A DNA stretch of 64,000 nt, taken from IMG/VR virus record IMGVR_UViG_3300046516_001816, positions 186,001 to 250,000 of that record; one strand, given 5' to 3'. The position numbers and the translations under genes are program-made. The stretch is from a virus. Positions 1 to 8,068 of the stretch are shown piece by piece; within the stretch, counting starts at the first letter, position 1; every line of letters starts with the position of its first letter. The notes below the pieces were generated by a model. The model worked only from the letters and a program-made list of their open reading frames with translations. It did not search any database and was not told where the DNA came from.

Positions 1-366
1 CAGGGCACGGCGGCGTCTCATGCTGCCCAGCTGGCGGGGGCGTTGTCCAATTCGGAAGGCGGGGCGTACACCTACACGGTGGGCGCGAAAGATACCTACA
101 ACGCCACGATACCGATCCCGGCGAACTACAAGATCCAAGCAGTCCAGGTCGAGGCGTATTTCACGCGCTACGGCAACTCGGGTGCCAATGCATCGGTGGG
201 GATTCTGAGCGGTACGCACGAAGTGGATTCGCCGGCTGTATCGGCGATGAGTGCGACGGTCCCGTCGTATGCGAGCTTGATGCAAAACGTGGATCCGAAT
301 ACCGGCGCCCAGTGGACGATTGCGGGCCTTCAGGCAGCGAAGCTGACGATCAATAAGCTGACCTAA
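1..366 (+). CDS. C-terminal part of a virion/tail-associated protein (partial)
   Basis: The frame is open from base 1, so the gene begins upstream and only its last ~121 residues are seen. The visible part is rich in Ala, Ser, Thr and Tyr with alternating polar/hydrophobic stretches, as in beta-rich phage tail or fibre proteins. An internal TTG near 43 could initiate but has no clear Shine-Dalgarno. It is followed 10 bp later by a repeat protein with a strong RBS, so the two are probably one operon. The structural role is inferred from composition only. Confidence 0.5.
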   Translation, partial: QGTAASHAAQLAGALSNSEGGAYTYTVGAKDTYNATIPIPANYKIQAVQVEAYFTRYGNSGANASVGILSGTHEVDSPAVSAMSATVPSYASLMQNVDPNTGAQWTIAGLQAAKLTINKLT

Positions 367-376
367 GGAGGCGGGT

Positions 377-991
377 ATGACCACAGGTGTATACGCCCAA
401 GGGGTCAATGGCCAGTATCTTGCCCAGCAGATCACCTCCGTGCGCATTGGCGGGGTGAATGGACAAGTGCTGGCGCAGTTTTCCCCGAAGTCGGTAAAGA
501 CGCGTGCGACTAACGGTCAGATGTTGGTGTCAGCCCCCAGTGCCATTAATGTCCAGGCAGTCAATGGTCAGGTACTGGCGTATCGGTCAGGCGTGAAAGC
601 ATCAGGCGCCGGCATACAGGTGATGACCAAAGCCAAAGGTGCGGTGATTTCACAAGGCGTCGGCGTCCAGGTACTGCTGAAGCAGCCGGGGGGTGTGGAA
701 GTCATTCGTGCTAACATGCAGGTGTTGGTGCGTTCACGCTCTGCAATGCAAGCCCAGGCTGTGGGCGGGCAGATGCTGGTGAGTAAGCTGCTGGATGTGC
801 GTACGACCCAAGTCATGATGGAAGTGATTGGGGAAGTGCCGCCATACTTACCGGTCACTGGGGTGAACCTGGAAGTCATCGGGGCAGGGTTCCCGGCGGC
901 TCCCCTGAAGCAAGTGACGCTCGAAGTGATTGGCGCCACGACCCTTCCGTACCAGAGCCCTGGACAGACGGTCACGTGGTGGAGCAGCTAA
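377..991 (+). CDS. Repeat protein, probable virion-associated
   Basis: A 204-aa protein preceded by a strong AAGGAGG Shine-Dalgarno. It consists of short repeats of about 20-25 residues built on the motif V-N-G-Q-x-L-A (residues ~9-70), drifting into M-Q-V-L-V and finally L-E-V-I-G repeats towards the C-terminus (residues ~150-190). There is no signal peptide or membrane segment. Such regular beta-strand-like repeats suggest a fibrous or decorating structural protein, consistent with the tail-like gene upstream. No named family was recognised. Confidence 0.6.
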   Translation: MTTGVYAQGVNGQYLAQQITSVRIGGVNGQVLAQFSPKSVKTRATNGQMLVSAPSAINVQAVNGQVLAYRSGVKASGAGIQVMTKAKGAVISQGVGVQVLLKQPGGVEVIRANMQVLVRSRSAMQAQAVGGQMLVSKLLDVRTTQVMMEVIGEVPPYLPVTGVNLEVIGAGFPAAPLKQVTLEVIGATTLPYQSPGQTVTWWSS

Positions 992-1099
992 GCAAAATTT
1001 ACTGTCCACCGGTATCCTCTGGAGAAGGGATCGGGGAAGTTTGAGCCCTCGAGCATCGCTGGTTGCTTCTCTGTTTCTTTCATGAGAAACGTCATTAGA

Positions 1100-1132
1100 C
1101 CCACGCCCTTTGCCGGGTGTGGGCCTTTTTTC
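1100..1132 (+). terminator. Rho-independent terminator
   Basis: Stem CCCACGCCC / GGGTGTGGG (with G-U pairs) followed by a run of T. It closes the first gene pair. Confidence 0.8.
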
Positions 1133-1160
1133 CCTCAATTGCCTTTTCAGGACTATTTTG

Positions 1161-1550
1161 ATGAGTTATCATCCCGGCGCGATTTTGATGGACCTGCATC
1201 CCGCGATTCGTAAACTGCAAGACCGGGTGCTCATTGAAATGGAAGTTGCGTGTTCAGACGACGGTGCGGCGTATTTTACCGACCAGTTAATCGAAGACGT
1301 AGTGTCCTGTATCGATCAAGAAAATATGGCGATGAGTTGTTTGTATGACTACGCCGATCGCCAGAAGCAATCCCTGCTCGATTGTGGTCGAGACGCAGAA
1401 GCCCAGCGCATGGCCAGCGAGATTGTGGACTTTGGTCGTGACCTGATTAATAACTTCAAGGAGCATCGCGTCTACGAGAACGGACAGCTGAACTACGTCT
1501 TCTCGGGACGCTGTGCGAGTAAGACCTTGATCTTATCGCGGTACTGTTAA
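1161..1550 (+). CDS. Small conserved phage protein (paralogue of 7657-8019)
   Basis: A 129-aa protein of unknown function. The start at 1161 is chosen because CAGGA lies 9 bp upstream; the frame is open further upstream through the terminator. The C-terminus, with Y-E-N-G, then F-S-G-R and K-T-L-I-L-S, matches the C-terminus of the protein at 7657-8019 (N-G-R, F-G-G-R, K-T-L-I-L-A), so the two are paralogues with a shared C-terminal motif. The N-terminal part is predicted helical. Confidence 0.65.
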   Translation: MSYHPGAILMDLHPAIRKLQDRVLIEMEVACSDDGAAYFTDQLIEDVVSCIDQENMAMSCLYDYADRQKQSLLDCGRDAEAQRMASEIVDFGRDLINNFKEHRVYENGQLNYVFSGRCASKTLILSRYC

Positions 1551-1564
1551 ATTAAGAAAAACCA

Positions 1565-2335
1565 ATGCGAAAAAACTACATAGAACGAATGATCGCTGCC
1601 TCGGGACCGAACGGGCAGCATCCGCTGGTATTGTTCTCAGGCGGCATGGATTCCACCATGCTCTTGCAAGAGCTCCTGCAATCGATGCACGTGTACACCT
1701 TTTACGTAGAAGCCAATCAGCACCCGCACAAGGTGACGCGCGAACGGGAAGCGCGAGACAATCTGCGTCGCATGTTTTACGATCGTTACGATTACGGCAT
1801 TCAGGACGACTTTGAATTCGAGCTGAACGAGGTGTTTGTCCAGACCAACAACTATGCGATGGTGCAACCGATCAGCTGGTTGACCGCAGCCCTGATTAAG
1901 TTTGATCCGTCGCGGCACTCGGGCGTGGCGATTGGCTATTTGCTGGGCGATCAAGCCCCAGCGTTTCGTCGGGAGATGGAAGACTTCTGGCGTTCAGGCT
2001 GGGCGTTGTTGCGCGGCATGCAAGAACCCGCTCCGCCCTTGTGGTTCCCGTTGTTGGACCACGGCTACACCAAGTACGAAGTGCTCAAGCGACTGAGTCA
2101 CGACCTGATGAGCAATACGTGGGTATGTGAAAATCCCCACAAGTACGACAACCAGATTGTTGAATGCAAGCACTGCAAGCCGTGTCAGCTGTTGCGGGCG
2201 ACGCTGGATGACTGGCGAGATCATCACACCGAAGAACATCCGTATCGAACGCTCCTGTCTGTGCATGCTGGTCAACTGAAGTTTGACTTCGTTGAAGAAG
2301 ACGACAACGACTGTGACCTTAAAGCCGCAGCGTAA
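1565..2335 (+). CDS. queC: QueC-like PP-loop enzyme (7-cyano-7-deazaguanine synthase family)
   Basis: A 256-aa protein with the PP-loop ATPase motif S-G-G-M-D-S at residues ~21-26, which binds ATP pyrophosphate in adenylating enzymes. Near the C-terminus (residues ~190-210) is a Cys pattern C-E-N-P...C-K-H-C-K-P-C, matching the QueC zinc site (C...CxxCxxC). QueC converts carboxy-deazaguanine to preQ0, the precursor of queuosine or of 7-deazaguanine DNA bases that shield some phage DNAs from restriction. No other pathway genes (queD, queE, folE, dpdA) lie in this window. It could be a diverged PP-loop enzyme with another substrate. Confidence 0.7.
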   Translation: MRKNYIERMIAASGPNGQHPLVLFSGGMDSTMLLQELLQSMHVYTFYVEANQHPHKVTREREARDNLRRMFYDRYDYGIQDDFEFELNEVFVQTNNYAMVQPISWLTAALIKFDPSRHSGVAIGYLLGDQAPAFRREMEDFWRSGWALLRGMQEPAPPLWFPLLDHGYTKYEVLKRLSHDLMSNTWVCENPHKYDNQIVECKHCKPCQLLRATLDDWRDHHTEEHPYRTLLSVHAGQLKFDFVEEDDNDCDLKAAA

Positions 2336-2374
2336 GAAAAACAATAGATAAGTGGGATTGAAAATAAAAATAGA

Positions 2375-2395
2375 CTTATATAACGTCTATGAGCG
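2375..2395 (+). promoter_or_regulatory. Candidate early promoter (TATATAAC)
   Basis: TATATAAC followed by GTCTATGAG, matching the pattern TATATNAY-N5-TGAG seen repeatedly in this window. It lies about 70 bp upstream of the autotransporter start. The pattern resembles the TATATTAC early promoters of phiKZ-type phages; assignment is by similarity only. Confidence 0.5.
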
Positions 2396-2450
2396 TAACC
2401 CTAAGAAATGCTCACTAATCCCATTACTCTTTATAAAGTCTGAAAACAAA

Positions 2451-4646
2451 ATGAACAACAAACTCCTTTCTGCTTTGCTCATCGGTTTCTTTGCTTCGTC
2501 GTCCGCGATGGCCAGCTGCGGCAACGGTAGTAGCGGCAATGGCTGCTCGGGCAGCTCGCCGGAGACGATCAGTTCGGTGAATATCAACGGCACTACCGTC
2601 ACAACGAAGCTTTCGGACGGCAGTTCGGTTTCGGGTTCGGTCACGGGTCTGGCGACGTCCGCGCAACTCAGCACCACCAACAACAACGTCGCGGTGAACA
2701 CCGCATCTATCAACGGCATGCAGACGCAGCTCAACAGCGCCACGTCGGGCTTGAGCAACGTCTCCCAAGGTCTGGTCGCTGAAGGCAATCGCGCTGTCGC
2801 AGCTGAGGCGGGTCTTCAGTCGCAACTGAACGGAGCCATTTCGCAAGCAGGTGCCGCCATCGGTGGCCTGCAAGCTGCGCAAACGCAAACGCAGACCCAG
2901 GTCAACGCGAACACCGCAGCGATCTCGGCTAACGCTGATCAAATCGTCGCCGTGGGCAATGCCGTGACTTCGGAAAGCACGCGCGCCAGCGCCGCTGAAG
3001 GAACGCTCGCGGGTGGTGTGGCAGCCAACTCGGTAGCCGTCGTCGCTGAAACGAGCCGCGCAACCACTGCTGAAGGTGGCCTGCAATCGCAAATCACCGC
3101 GACGAATTCGCAGGTTGCCTCCAACACGTCGGCGATCGGGACCAACGCGCAAGCTATCTCCGCGGAGACGCAACGCGCGACCGCTGCTGAAACGACCATC
3201 AAGGCCCAAGCCACGGGCGCCATGGCTACGGCCAGCAGCGCGCTGGACAACTCCAACACGGCCATGAACACGGCCAATGCTGCGAGCACCACGGCCGGTC
3301 AAGCGAAGTCGATCGCTAATGGTGCGGACGCCAAGGCCAACACAGCCGTCGGTATCGCCACGGGCGCAGCGATCACGGCAACTGGTGCCGCTATCGTCGC
3401 GGGTCACGCAGAAGGTGTTGCAGAAGGTGCAGCTGCGCAAGCTAAGACGGCAACGTCGACGGCGAACACGGCATTGAGCCAGTCGGGTCAGGCACTGAAT
3501 GCTGCATCGAACGCAGGCACGGCAGCGGCGGCTGCACAAGTCACGGCCAATCAAGGCGTGGCGAATGCAGCGCATGCTCAGGGCACGGCCAATGCAGCAC
3601 TGGCTGCCGCGAAGGATGCGGATGCGGACGCGGATCACGCGCAAGCGACGGCTAACCATGCTGACAAGGCAGCCGCGGCTGCTCAGTCGACGGGCAATGC
3701 CGCCCTGTCGCTGGCAGGTACGGCGCAAGCCACGGGTACGGCTGCACTGACGCTCGCTGGTCAAGGTGTGGCGGCTGCCGGCAAAGCACAAGCCACGGCT
3801 AACGTAGCGTTGGGTGTAGGTATTGCAGCAGGGGCAGCTGCCGCGCATGCGCAAGGTACCGCGAATGCAGCTCTGACGGCCACGGGTGCAGAAACCAGCC
3901 GGGCGACAGCCGCAGAGCAACACCTGCAATCGCAGACGACGGCCAATGCATCGGCTATCTCGAGCGAAACGTCGCGCGCTTCGGCTGCTGAAGCGAACCT
4001 GCAAAAGCAGACCACGTCGAACACGAAGGCTATCAAGTCGGAAAGCCAACGTGCTCAAGCTGCGGAAGCCACGAACGCTCATGCCATCTCGGCAGAAACG
4101 TCACGTGCAACTGCGGCTGAAACGAATCTGCAAAAGCAAACCGATGCCAACGGGAAGGCTATCACCACCGAGTCCGCTCGGGCCCAGGGCGCCGAAGCCG
4201 GTATCCAGTCGCAAGTGACGACGCAAGGCAGCAGCATCACCGATCTGCAACAGAAGCAAGCGAATGACACGGTCGCTCAGGCAAAAGCCATGGTCGACAC
4301 GTCGGCGCAAGATCGTGCGTATGCGCAATCGCTGCAACACGATGCCATTCAGCAGTCCCAGCAGTATACGGACATGAAGTTCAATCAAGCTGAAGCGGAT
4401 ATCTCGAAGCTGCGTAGCGATATGTACGGTGGTGTCGCGTCGGCCCTGGCAGTTGCAGGTCTGCCGCAAGCTACGCCGGGTCACACGCTGGTGGGTGGTG
4501 CTGCATCGACCTACCATGGCCAACAAGCCCTGGCGTTCGGTGCGTCGTTCGCCACTGCCAATGAGCACTGGATTGTCAAGGCCGCAGTGACCACGAATAC
4601 CCGTGGTGACTTCGGTGCAGTGATCGGTGCGGGTCGTCAGTTCTAA
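2451..4646 (+). CDS. YadA-type trimeric autotransporter adhesin
   Basis: A 731-aa protein starting at 2451; an upstream in-frame extension lacks a signal-like N-terminus. It has a Sec signal peptide (residues 1-21, cleavage near SAMA-S), a Cys/Gly/Ser-rich mature start, then long Ala-rich heptad-like repeats built on 'ETSRAxAAExxLQxQ' units (residues ~130-620). The last ~75 residues form a YadA-anchor: a coiled-coil start, G-G-V-A-S-A-L-A-V-A-G-L-P-Q, four predicted strands and a terminal Phe, as recognised by BamA. In bacteria such proteins trimerise in the outer membrane and display a fibre. A complete adhesin in a phage suggests lysogenic-conversion-like cargo, superinfection exclusion or biofilm manipulation. 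A pure tail fibre is less likely given the signal peptide and anchor. Confidence 0.85.
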   Translation: MNNKLLSALLIGFFASSSAMASCGNGSSGNGCSGSSPETISSVNINGTTVTTKLSDGSSVSGSVTGLATSAQLSTTNNNVAVNTASINGMQTQLNSATSGLSNVSQGLVAEGNRAVAAEAGLQSQLNGAISQAGAAIGGLQAAQTQTQTQVNANTAAISANADQIVAVGNAVTSESTRASAAEGTLAGGVAANSVAVVAETSRATTAEGGLQSQITATNSQVASNTSAIGTNAQAISAETQRATAAETTIKAQATGAMATASSALDNSNTAMNTANAASTTAGQAKSIANGADAKANTAVGIATGAAITATGAAIVAGHAEGVAEGAAAQAKTATSTANTALSQSGQALNAASNAGTAAAAAQVTANQGVANAAHAQGTANAALAAAKDADADADHAQATANHADKAAAAAQSTGNAALSLAGTAQATGTAALTLAGQGVAAAGKAQATANVALGVGIAAGAAAAHAQGTANAALTATGAETSRATAAEQHLQSQTTANASAISSETSRASAAEANLQKQTTSNTKAIKSESQRAQAAEATNAHAISAETSRATAAETNLQKQTDANGKAITTESARAQGAEAGIQSQVTTQGSSITDLQQKQANDTVAQAKAMVDTSAQDRAYAQSLQHDAIQQSQQYTDMKFNQAEADISKLRSDMYGGVASALAVAGLPQATPGHTLVGGAASTYHGQQALAFGASFATANEHWIVKAAVTTNTRGDFGAVIGAGRQF

Positions 4647-4658
4647 GCGGTAACGCAA

Positions 4659-4690
4659 AAAGGAGGGCACTTCGGTGTCCTTCTTTTTTT
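4659..4690 (+). terminator. Rho-independent terminator with TTCG loop
   Basis: AAGGAGGGCAC-TTCG-GTGTCCTTCTT followed by T7 and then TATGCCGT. It ends the autotransporter transcript. Confidence 0.85.
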
Positions 4691-4722
4691 GTATGCCGTG
4701 ACGATTGCAGATTAAAATGGCC

Positions 4723-4742
4723 ACATATTACCACCTTGGACA
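4723..4742 (+). promoter_or_regulatory. Candidate early promoter (ATATTACC)
   Basis: CATATTACCACCTTGG lies 50-70 bp upstream of the DUF4234-like gene, directly after a terminator. It matches the recurrent TATATTAC...TTG pattern. Confidence 0.55.
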
Positions 4743-4791
4743 ATGCCATCAAGGTAAGTCCTAACTCTTATCCTAAACCAAGGTGAACGCT

Positions 4792-5223
4792 ATGAACAAC
4801 GCATCGGACCTCAAGAAAGAAATGAACATGACCACGGGTATGCTGGTCTTGCTGAACATTATCACGCTCGGCATCTATCCCGTGATCTGGATGTACAAGC
4901 ACGCGAAGGTCGCGAACGCCATCGTGGGCGACCAGCTCTACAGCGACCTGTTCGTCACGGTGCAGGCCGTGCTCGTGGTGCTGAACGTGCTGTGTTTGTT
5001 CACGGGCTACGGCTCGATCTTCGGCTTGATCGCTGGCATCGTCTGGGTGATCTGGGCTTTCAAAGCCAAGAACATTCTCACGACCTACGCGGCCAAGCAA
5101 CTGGGCATCGATTTACGCATGAACAGCGTGTGGACCTTTTTCTTCACGGTGTTCTACGTCCAGTACTGCATCAACGATTTGCCGAATGCCGCTGCGCGAC
5201 AAACGGCTCTGCGCGCTGTCTAA
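4792..5223 (+). CDS. DUF4234-like membrane protein
   Basis: A 143-aa protein. The start at 4792 follows AAACCAAGG by 9 bp; a GTG at 4783 is less likely because it overlaps the RBS. Residues ~15-35 (L-L-N-I-I-T-L-G-I-Y-P-V-I-W-M-Y-K) match the signature start of DUF4234 membrane proteins. Three further hydrophobic segments follow (~53-70, ~73-90, ~112-125). The expected location is the inner membrane. Function is unknown; a role in the host membrane early in infection is suggested by the promoter-like motif just upstream. Confidence 0.7.
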   Translation: MNNASDLKKEMNMTTGMLVLLNIITLGIYPVIWMYKHAKVANAIVGDQLYSDLFVTVQAVLVVLNVLCLFTGYGSIFGLIAGIVWVIWAFKAKNILTTYAAKQLGIDLRMNSVWTFFFTVFYVQYCINDLPNAAARQTALRAV

Positions 5224-5239
5224 CGACATCCGCCCGAGA

Positions 5240-5270
5240 GGGAGCGCTCACAAGGCGTTCCTTTTCTTTC
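5240..5270 (+). terminator. Probable terminator
   Basis: GGAGCGC...GCGTTCC hairpin followed by CTTTTCTTTC. It lies between the DUF4234-like gene and the next gene. Confidence 0.6.
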
Positions 5271-5301
5271 TGTGTTTAACTCAGTTTATGGGAGGCAAGT
5301 C

Positions 5302-5757
5302 ATGGCTGATGAAGTCTGTAAAAATAACCGCGGACGTTTCGGATGTCACAACGTGGTCACAGATGGCGGTGTCAATGACTCCGGGTATTGCGAGAACTGC
5401 TACACCCCGGAGACCGCTGAGAAGAATGCAGAGTACGAGCGTTATCTCGTCGAAGGCCACAGTCACACGGAAGCCGCGCTGCTCTCAGGGCTCGAGGAAG
5501 TCCAGCACGTGCAAGTGCTCGGCGGTGAGATCGCCCCGGACAATGTCATCGCAGAAACCGGCACGGAATTCGAAGTGCCCGCGCGTCGATATGGTAGCAC
5601 GCCGATCACCACGCCGGAGCAGGACGCCGCCGAGCTGCGTGATCACAGTGACGACGACGATGACGAAGGCGACGATGAAGAAGCACTCGAAGACGCAGGC
5701 ACCTGCCGGCTGCTCGACGAGATTGAAGAAGAGAACGATAGACCGGAGATTGCCTAA
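5302..5757 (+). CDS. Cys-rich, acidic-tailed protein (possible zinc binding)
   Basis: A 151-aa protein with start at 5302 after GGGAGG. The N-terminus has four cysteines spaced C-x8-C...C-x2-C (residues ~5-32), consistent with a treble-clef or ribbon metal site. The C-terminal third is highly acidic, with runs of Asp and Glu (residues ~118-140). Acidic tails of this kind occur in DNA mimics and chaperone-like phage proteins, but nothing specific was recognised. Confidence 0.6.
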   Translation: MADEVCKNNRGRFGCHNVVTDGGVNDSGYCENCYTPETAEKNAEYERYLVEGHSHTEAALLSGLEEVQHVQVLGGEIAPDNVIAETGTEFEVPARRYGSTPITTPEQDAAELRDHSDDDDDEGDDEEALEDAGTCRLLDEIEEENDRPEIA

Positions 5758-5823
5758 GCTTTCTCTGGCCGTAAACAAACATAATGAGGGACGCAGCTAA
5801 GAACTGACGTCTTATATTGGAAT

Positions 5824-6081
5824 ATGCGTATTCACTCTGCCCATACCAGCCGTTACGTTATGGATGTGTCCGTTGTGGCCGCATCTGGTATTCGGGAGTT
5901 TTACCATGTGTCGGGCTTCGAATTTGAAAGCGAAGCGCTCGACAAACGCGAAGTCATGAAAGAAGGTCAAACGCAGTTTCTCAACAACCTGAAGGCGTGC
6001 GTCTCACGCAATCCGTTCGTGGCCCAGCGTCTGGGTCGACTGCGTTACAAACTGCGCACTTCGCGCATCCGAGCAGCTTAA
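5824..6081 (+). CDS. Small basic protein of unknown function
   Basis: An 85-aa protein with a basic, Arg-rich C-terminus. Its ATG lies only ~12 bp after a TATATTGG sequence (5813-5820) and has no evident Shine-Dalgarno, so a leaderless or near-leaderless mRNA is possible. An internal ATG at 5860 is an alternative start. It is followed immediately by a strong terminator. Confidence 0.55.
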   Translation: MRIHSAHTSRYVMDVSVVAASGIREFYHVSGFEFESEALDKREVMKEGQTQFLNNLKACVSRNPFVAQRLGRLRYKLRTSRIRAA

Positions 6082-6084
6082 CCC

Positions 6085-6118
6085 CGGGACGGCCTTCGGG
6101 CTGTCCCTTTATGCCGTC
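6085..6118 (+). terminator. Terminator with TTCG loop and TTTATGCCGTC tail
   Basis: GGGACGGCC-TTCG-GGCTGTCCC hairpin followed by TTTATGCCGTC. This is the archetype of the composite terminator motif that recurs in the window. Confidence 0.85.
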
Positions 6119-6145
6119 TTAATAACACTAAACCACGGAGTCATT

Positions 6146-6628
6146 ATGTCGATCAAGAAAGCAGTCGTTTTGGGGGTCGTCGCGTCCGCTGTATTGATGG
6201 GCGTGATGGGTCATGCGTTTGCCCAGGCCAGCAACTACGCCTACAGTCCTCAGACCTTAAATGAGGATGAAACGATGGTGGAGGATCAGCCCAGTTACGA
6301 ATGGTCCCCGCCGCGTCCTCAGCAGCAACCGTATATCCAGCAGTATCGCCCGGTGCAGCCGCCGGTCTATCAACCCCCGGCGCAGTATCGCCCGGACCCC
6401 TATGCATATGCACCGCCCCCTGTCGTCGTGGTCGCCCCGGCGCCTGTGTACGTACCGCCGCCTCCCGGGGCAGTGGTGTACGCACCCGGCGTGCCGCCGG
6501 CGTTGGCCACGGGCTACTGGCCGCGAGGCTATAATCCATATCGGGCGCCCCGCCCCTATGGCGGTCGAACCTATGGTGGCTATGCGCAGCCGTCGGTAGG
6601 GATCACCATTCAAGGGAACTGGCGTTAA
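6146..6628 (+). CDS. Exported Pro/Tyr-rich protein
   Basis: A 160-aa protein with a clear Sec signal peptide (KK, a hydrophobic core, A-F-A|Q-A cleavage near residue 27). The mature part is dominated by Pro, Tyr, Gln and Val (e.g. Y-A-P-P-P-V-V-V-V-A-P-A-P) and ends in a Gly/Tyr/Arg-rich segment. It is low complexity and likely periplasmic or surface located. An envelope role would fit alongside the autotransporter nearby; no family was recognised. Confidence 0.7.
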   Translation: MSIKKAVVLGVVASAVLMGVMGHAFAQASNYAYSPQTLNEDETMVEDQPSYEWSPPRPQQQPYIQQYRPVQPPVYQPPAQYRPDPYAYAPPPVVVVAPAPVYVPPPPGAVVYAPGVPPALATGYWPRGYNPYRAPRPYGGRTYGGYAQPSVGITIQGNWR

Positions 6629-6638
6629 GTGTACGGCC

Positions 6639-6697
6639 CAGCTGTTCCAAGGAACAGCGGTGTGTTTGGAGGGCATCTTCGGGTGCCCTCTTTTTTT
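6639..6697 (+). terminator. Double hairpin terminator
   Basis: A first hairpin CTGTTCC-AA-GGAACAG (6639-6658) is followed by GGAGGGCATC-TTCG-GGTGCCCTC and T7 (6668-6697). It ends the exported protein gene. Confidence 0.85.
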
Positions 6698-6722
6698 GCT
6701 TCTTCCTCTTTTTACCTTATCG

Positions 6723-7295
6723 ATGAATGATCTGGTAAGGCACAACGACAAGACTATGAACATTACCCAAGACGGACAATATCCCGATTCGCAGTACGCC
6801 TTGCTGGCGCCGCTGCTCCAAGCGATCTATGCGGACATTCAACAGCGGGGGTTTCGCTGGCCGAAGTTTGAGCCACAGATAACGCAGTTGCCCCCGGATA
6901 ATCCGGCCGATGCCTACGCGCTCGGGATCTACGATCGCATGGCTTTTATGTGGCTGCGCCATGTTTCACCCAATGGCCTGGTCGAGATGAACTTCGGTTC
7001 CGGGGGTCGGCAGTTTGGTCCCACGCGACTGAATCAAGCGATGCCGATTCCCGAAGCGTATACCGCGCTGATGAGCTTGCTGACGGTCACGTGGCTCACG
7101 CGTGTGTTAAATCAGGTGGATCTCGCCCCCTGGAATGTCGCTCAGATTAAGGCGTTCTATCCGGAGGTGGTGAACAATCCGCTGCACAGTAACGTTTTAC
7201 GTACGTTCAGCCATCTTGTGCTGGAGCTCAATGAAGACCTTTTCTCGAGCACCACGAATACGGTTGGGGTCGCATACGAACCTGACGGGGAATGA
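6723..7295 (+). CDS. Hypothetical phage protein
   Basis: A 190-aa protein. The start is uncertain: ATG at 6723 or 6756, neither with a good Shine-Dalgarno; the frame extends upstream into the terminator. No signal peptide is present. It overlaps or abuts the next gene (stop at 7295, next possible starts at 7292 and 7316), indicating translational coupling. No motif was recognised. Confidence 0.55.
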   Translation: MNDLVRHNDKTMNITQDGQYPDSQYALLAPLLQAIYADIQQRGFRWPKFEPQITQLPPDNPADAYALGIYDRMAFMWLRHVSPNGLVEMNFGSGGRQFGPTRLNQAMPIPEAYTALMSLLTVTWLTRVLNQVDLAPWNVAQIKAFYPEVVNNPLHSNVLRTFSHLVLELNEDLFSSTTNTVGVAYEPDGE

Positions 7296-7315
7296 CCAAC
7301 ACAGGAATGGCTGTC

Positions 7316-7660
7316 ATGTACAACATCTGCTTTGTTCGCGACGACGAGATCGTCGGCTACCTGGGCTATAACGGCCCGGACGAGGAAGTCCTTCAGGCTG
7401 ACAAGAAAGCGGCGCTTGCGCTGCATGACTTGAAAACAGCCAGTAAGCGAGCACGTTCGTTTTTGGCGCAGGCCCTGCCCGGTGCGCTGCGCAATATCGA
7501 AGACCGTGAGCAGATCATGCTGGACCTCTGCACCAAAAGCGTCACCCTGAGCGAAGACCGCACGCACCTCATCGTGGAAGTGGCGAAGAAGATTCTGATT
7601 CGCGTGGTGAGTGGCGCCACCGGCAATGCGGTGGAGACTTACGAATACGAACCTCAATGA
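7316..7660 (+). CDS. Hypothetical phage protein
   Basis: A 114-aa protein. ATG 7316 is preferred because AGGA lies 9 bp upstream; in-frame ATGs at 7292 and 7307 are alternatives. It is mostly helical in the middle (A-D-K-K-A-A-L-A-L-H-D-L-K-T-A) with a strand-rich end. Its stop overlaps the next start (ATGA). Confidence 0.6.
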   Translation: MYNICFVRDDEIVGYLGYNGPDEEVLQADKKAALALHDLKTASKRARSFLAQALPGALRNIEDREQIMLDLCTKSVTLSEDRTHLIVEVAKKILIRVVSGATGNAVETYEYEPQ

Positions 7661-8019
7661 TCCCTGAATACCTTGTCATGGACGCGGTCGACGAAGTGTC
7701 GATTCTCGATACGTGGCTGGGACACTGGAACTACCCCGAGCATCACGTGGATCGGATCCTCGGAGCGATTTATCAGCGTTTGAAGAATCGCTCCGAGGCC
7801 ATGTGTTTGCTGGACGAGTACCTGGAGTACCTGAGCCAGCGTCAGTATGCGCCGCACGAAATGGACATGATTGGTCCGTCAGTGACCAATCTGTTTAAAG
7901 CCAGCTATCATCAGTTGCTGGACATCCGGGTGTATCACCCTAACGGAAGAATGTACTACGACTTTGGAGGTCGCCAACACCGCAACAAGACGCTGATCCT
8001 AGCGTACTCGGCTGAATAA
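7657..8019 (+). CDS. Small conserved phage protein (paralogue of 1161-1550)
   Basis: A 120-aa protein starting in an ATGA overlap with the previous gene. The C-terminal motif N-G-R-x5-F-G-G-R...K-T-L-I-L-A is shared with the protein at 1161-1550. Function unknown. It is the last gene before a candidate promoter at 8035. Confidence 0.65.
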   Translation: MIPEYLVMDAVDEVSILDTWLGHWNYPEHHVDRILGAIYQRLKNRSEAMCLLDEYLEYLSQRQYAPHEMDMIGPSVTNLFKASYHQLLDIRVYHPNGRMYYDFGGRQHRNKTLILAYSAE

Positions 8020-8032
8020 AGAACACATCAGG

Positions 8033-8051
8033 CATATATCATCTCTAAGTA
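8033..8051 (+). promoter_or_regulatory. Candidate early promoter (TATATCAT)
   Basis: CATATATCATCTCTAAG lies ~30 bp upstream of the gene at 8069 and matches the window-wide TATATNAY pattern. It is close to identical over its first ten bases to the motif at 33488. Confidence 0.5.
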
Positions 8052-8068
8052 CCCCTTAGGAGTGAATG

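Noticed and set aside
2424-4082. 552-aa minus-strand ORF opposite the autotransporter
   Set aside because: Arg/Cys/Ser-rich and without RBS; an artefact of the repetitive GC-biased plus-strand gene.
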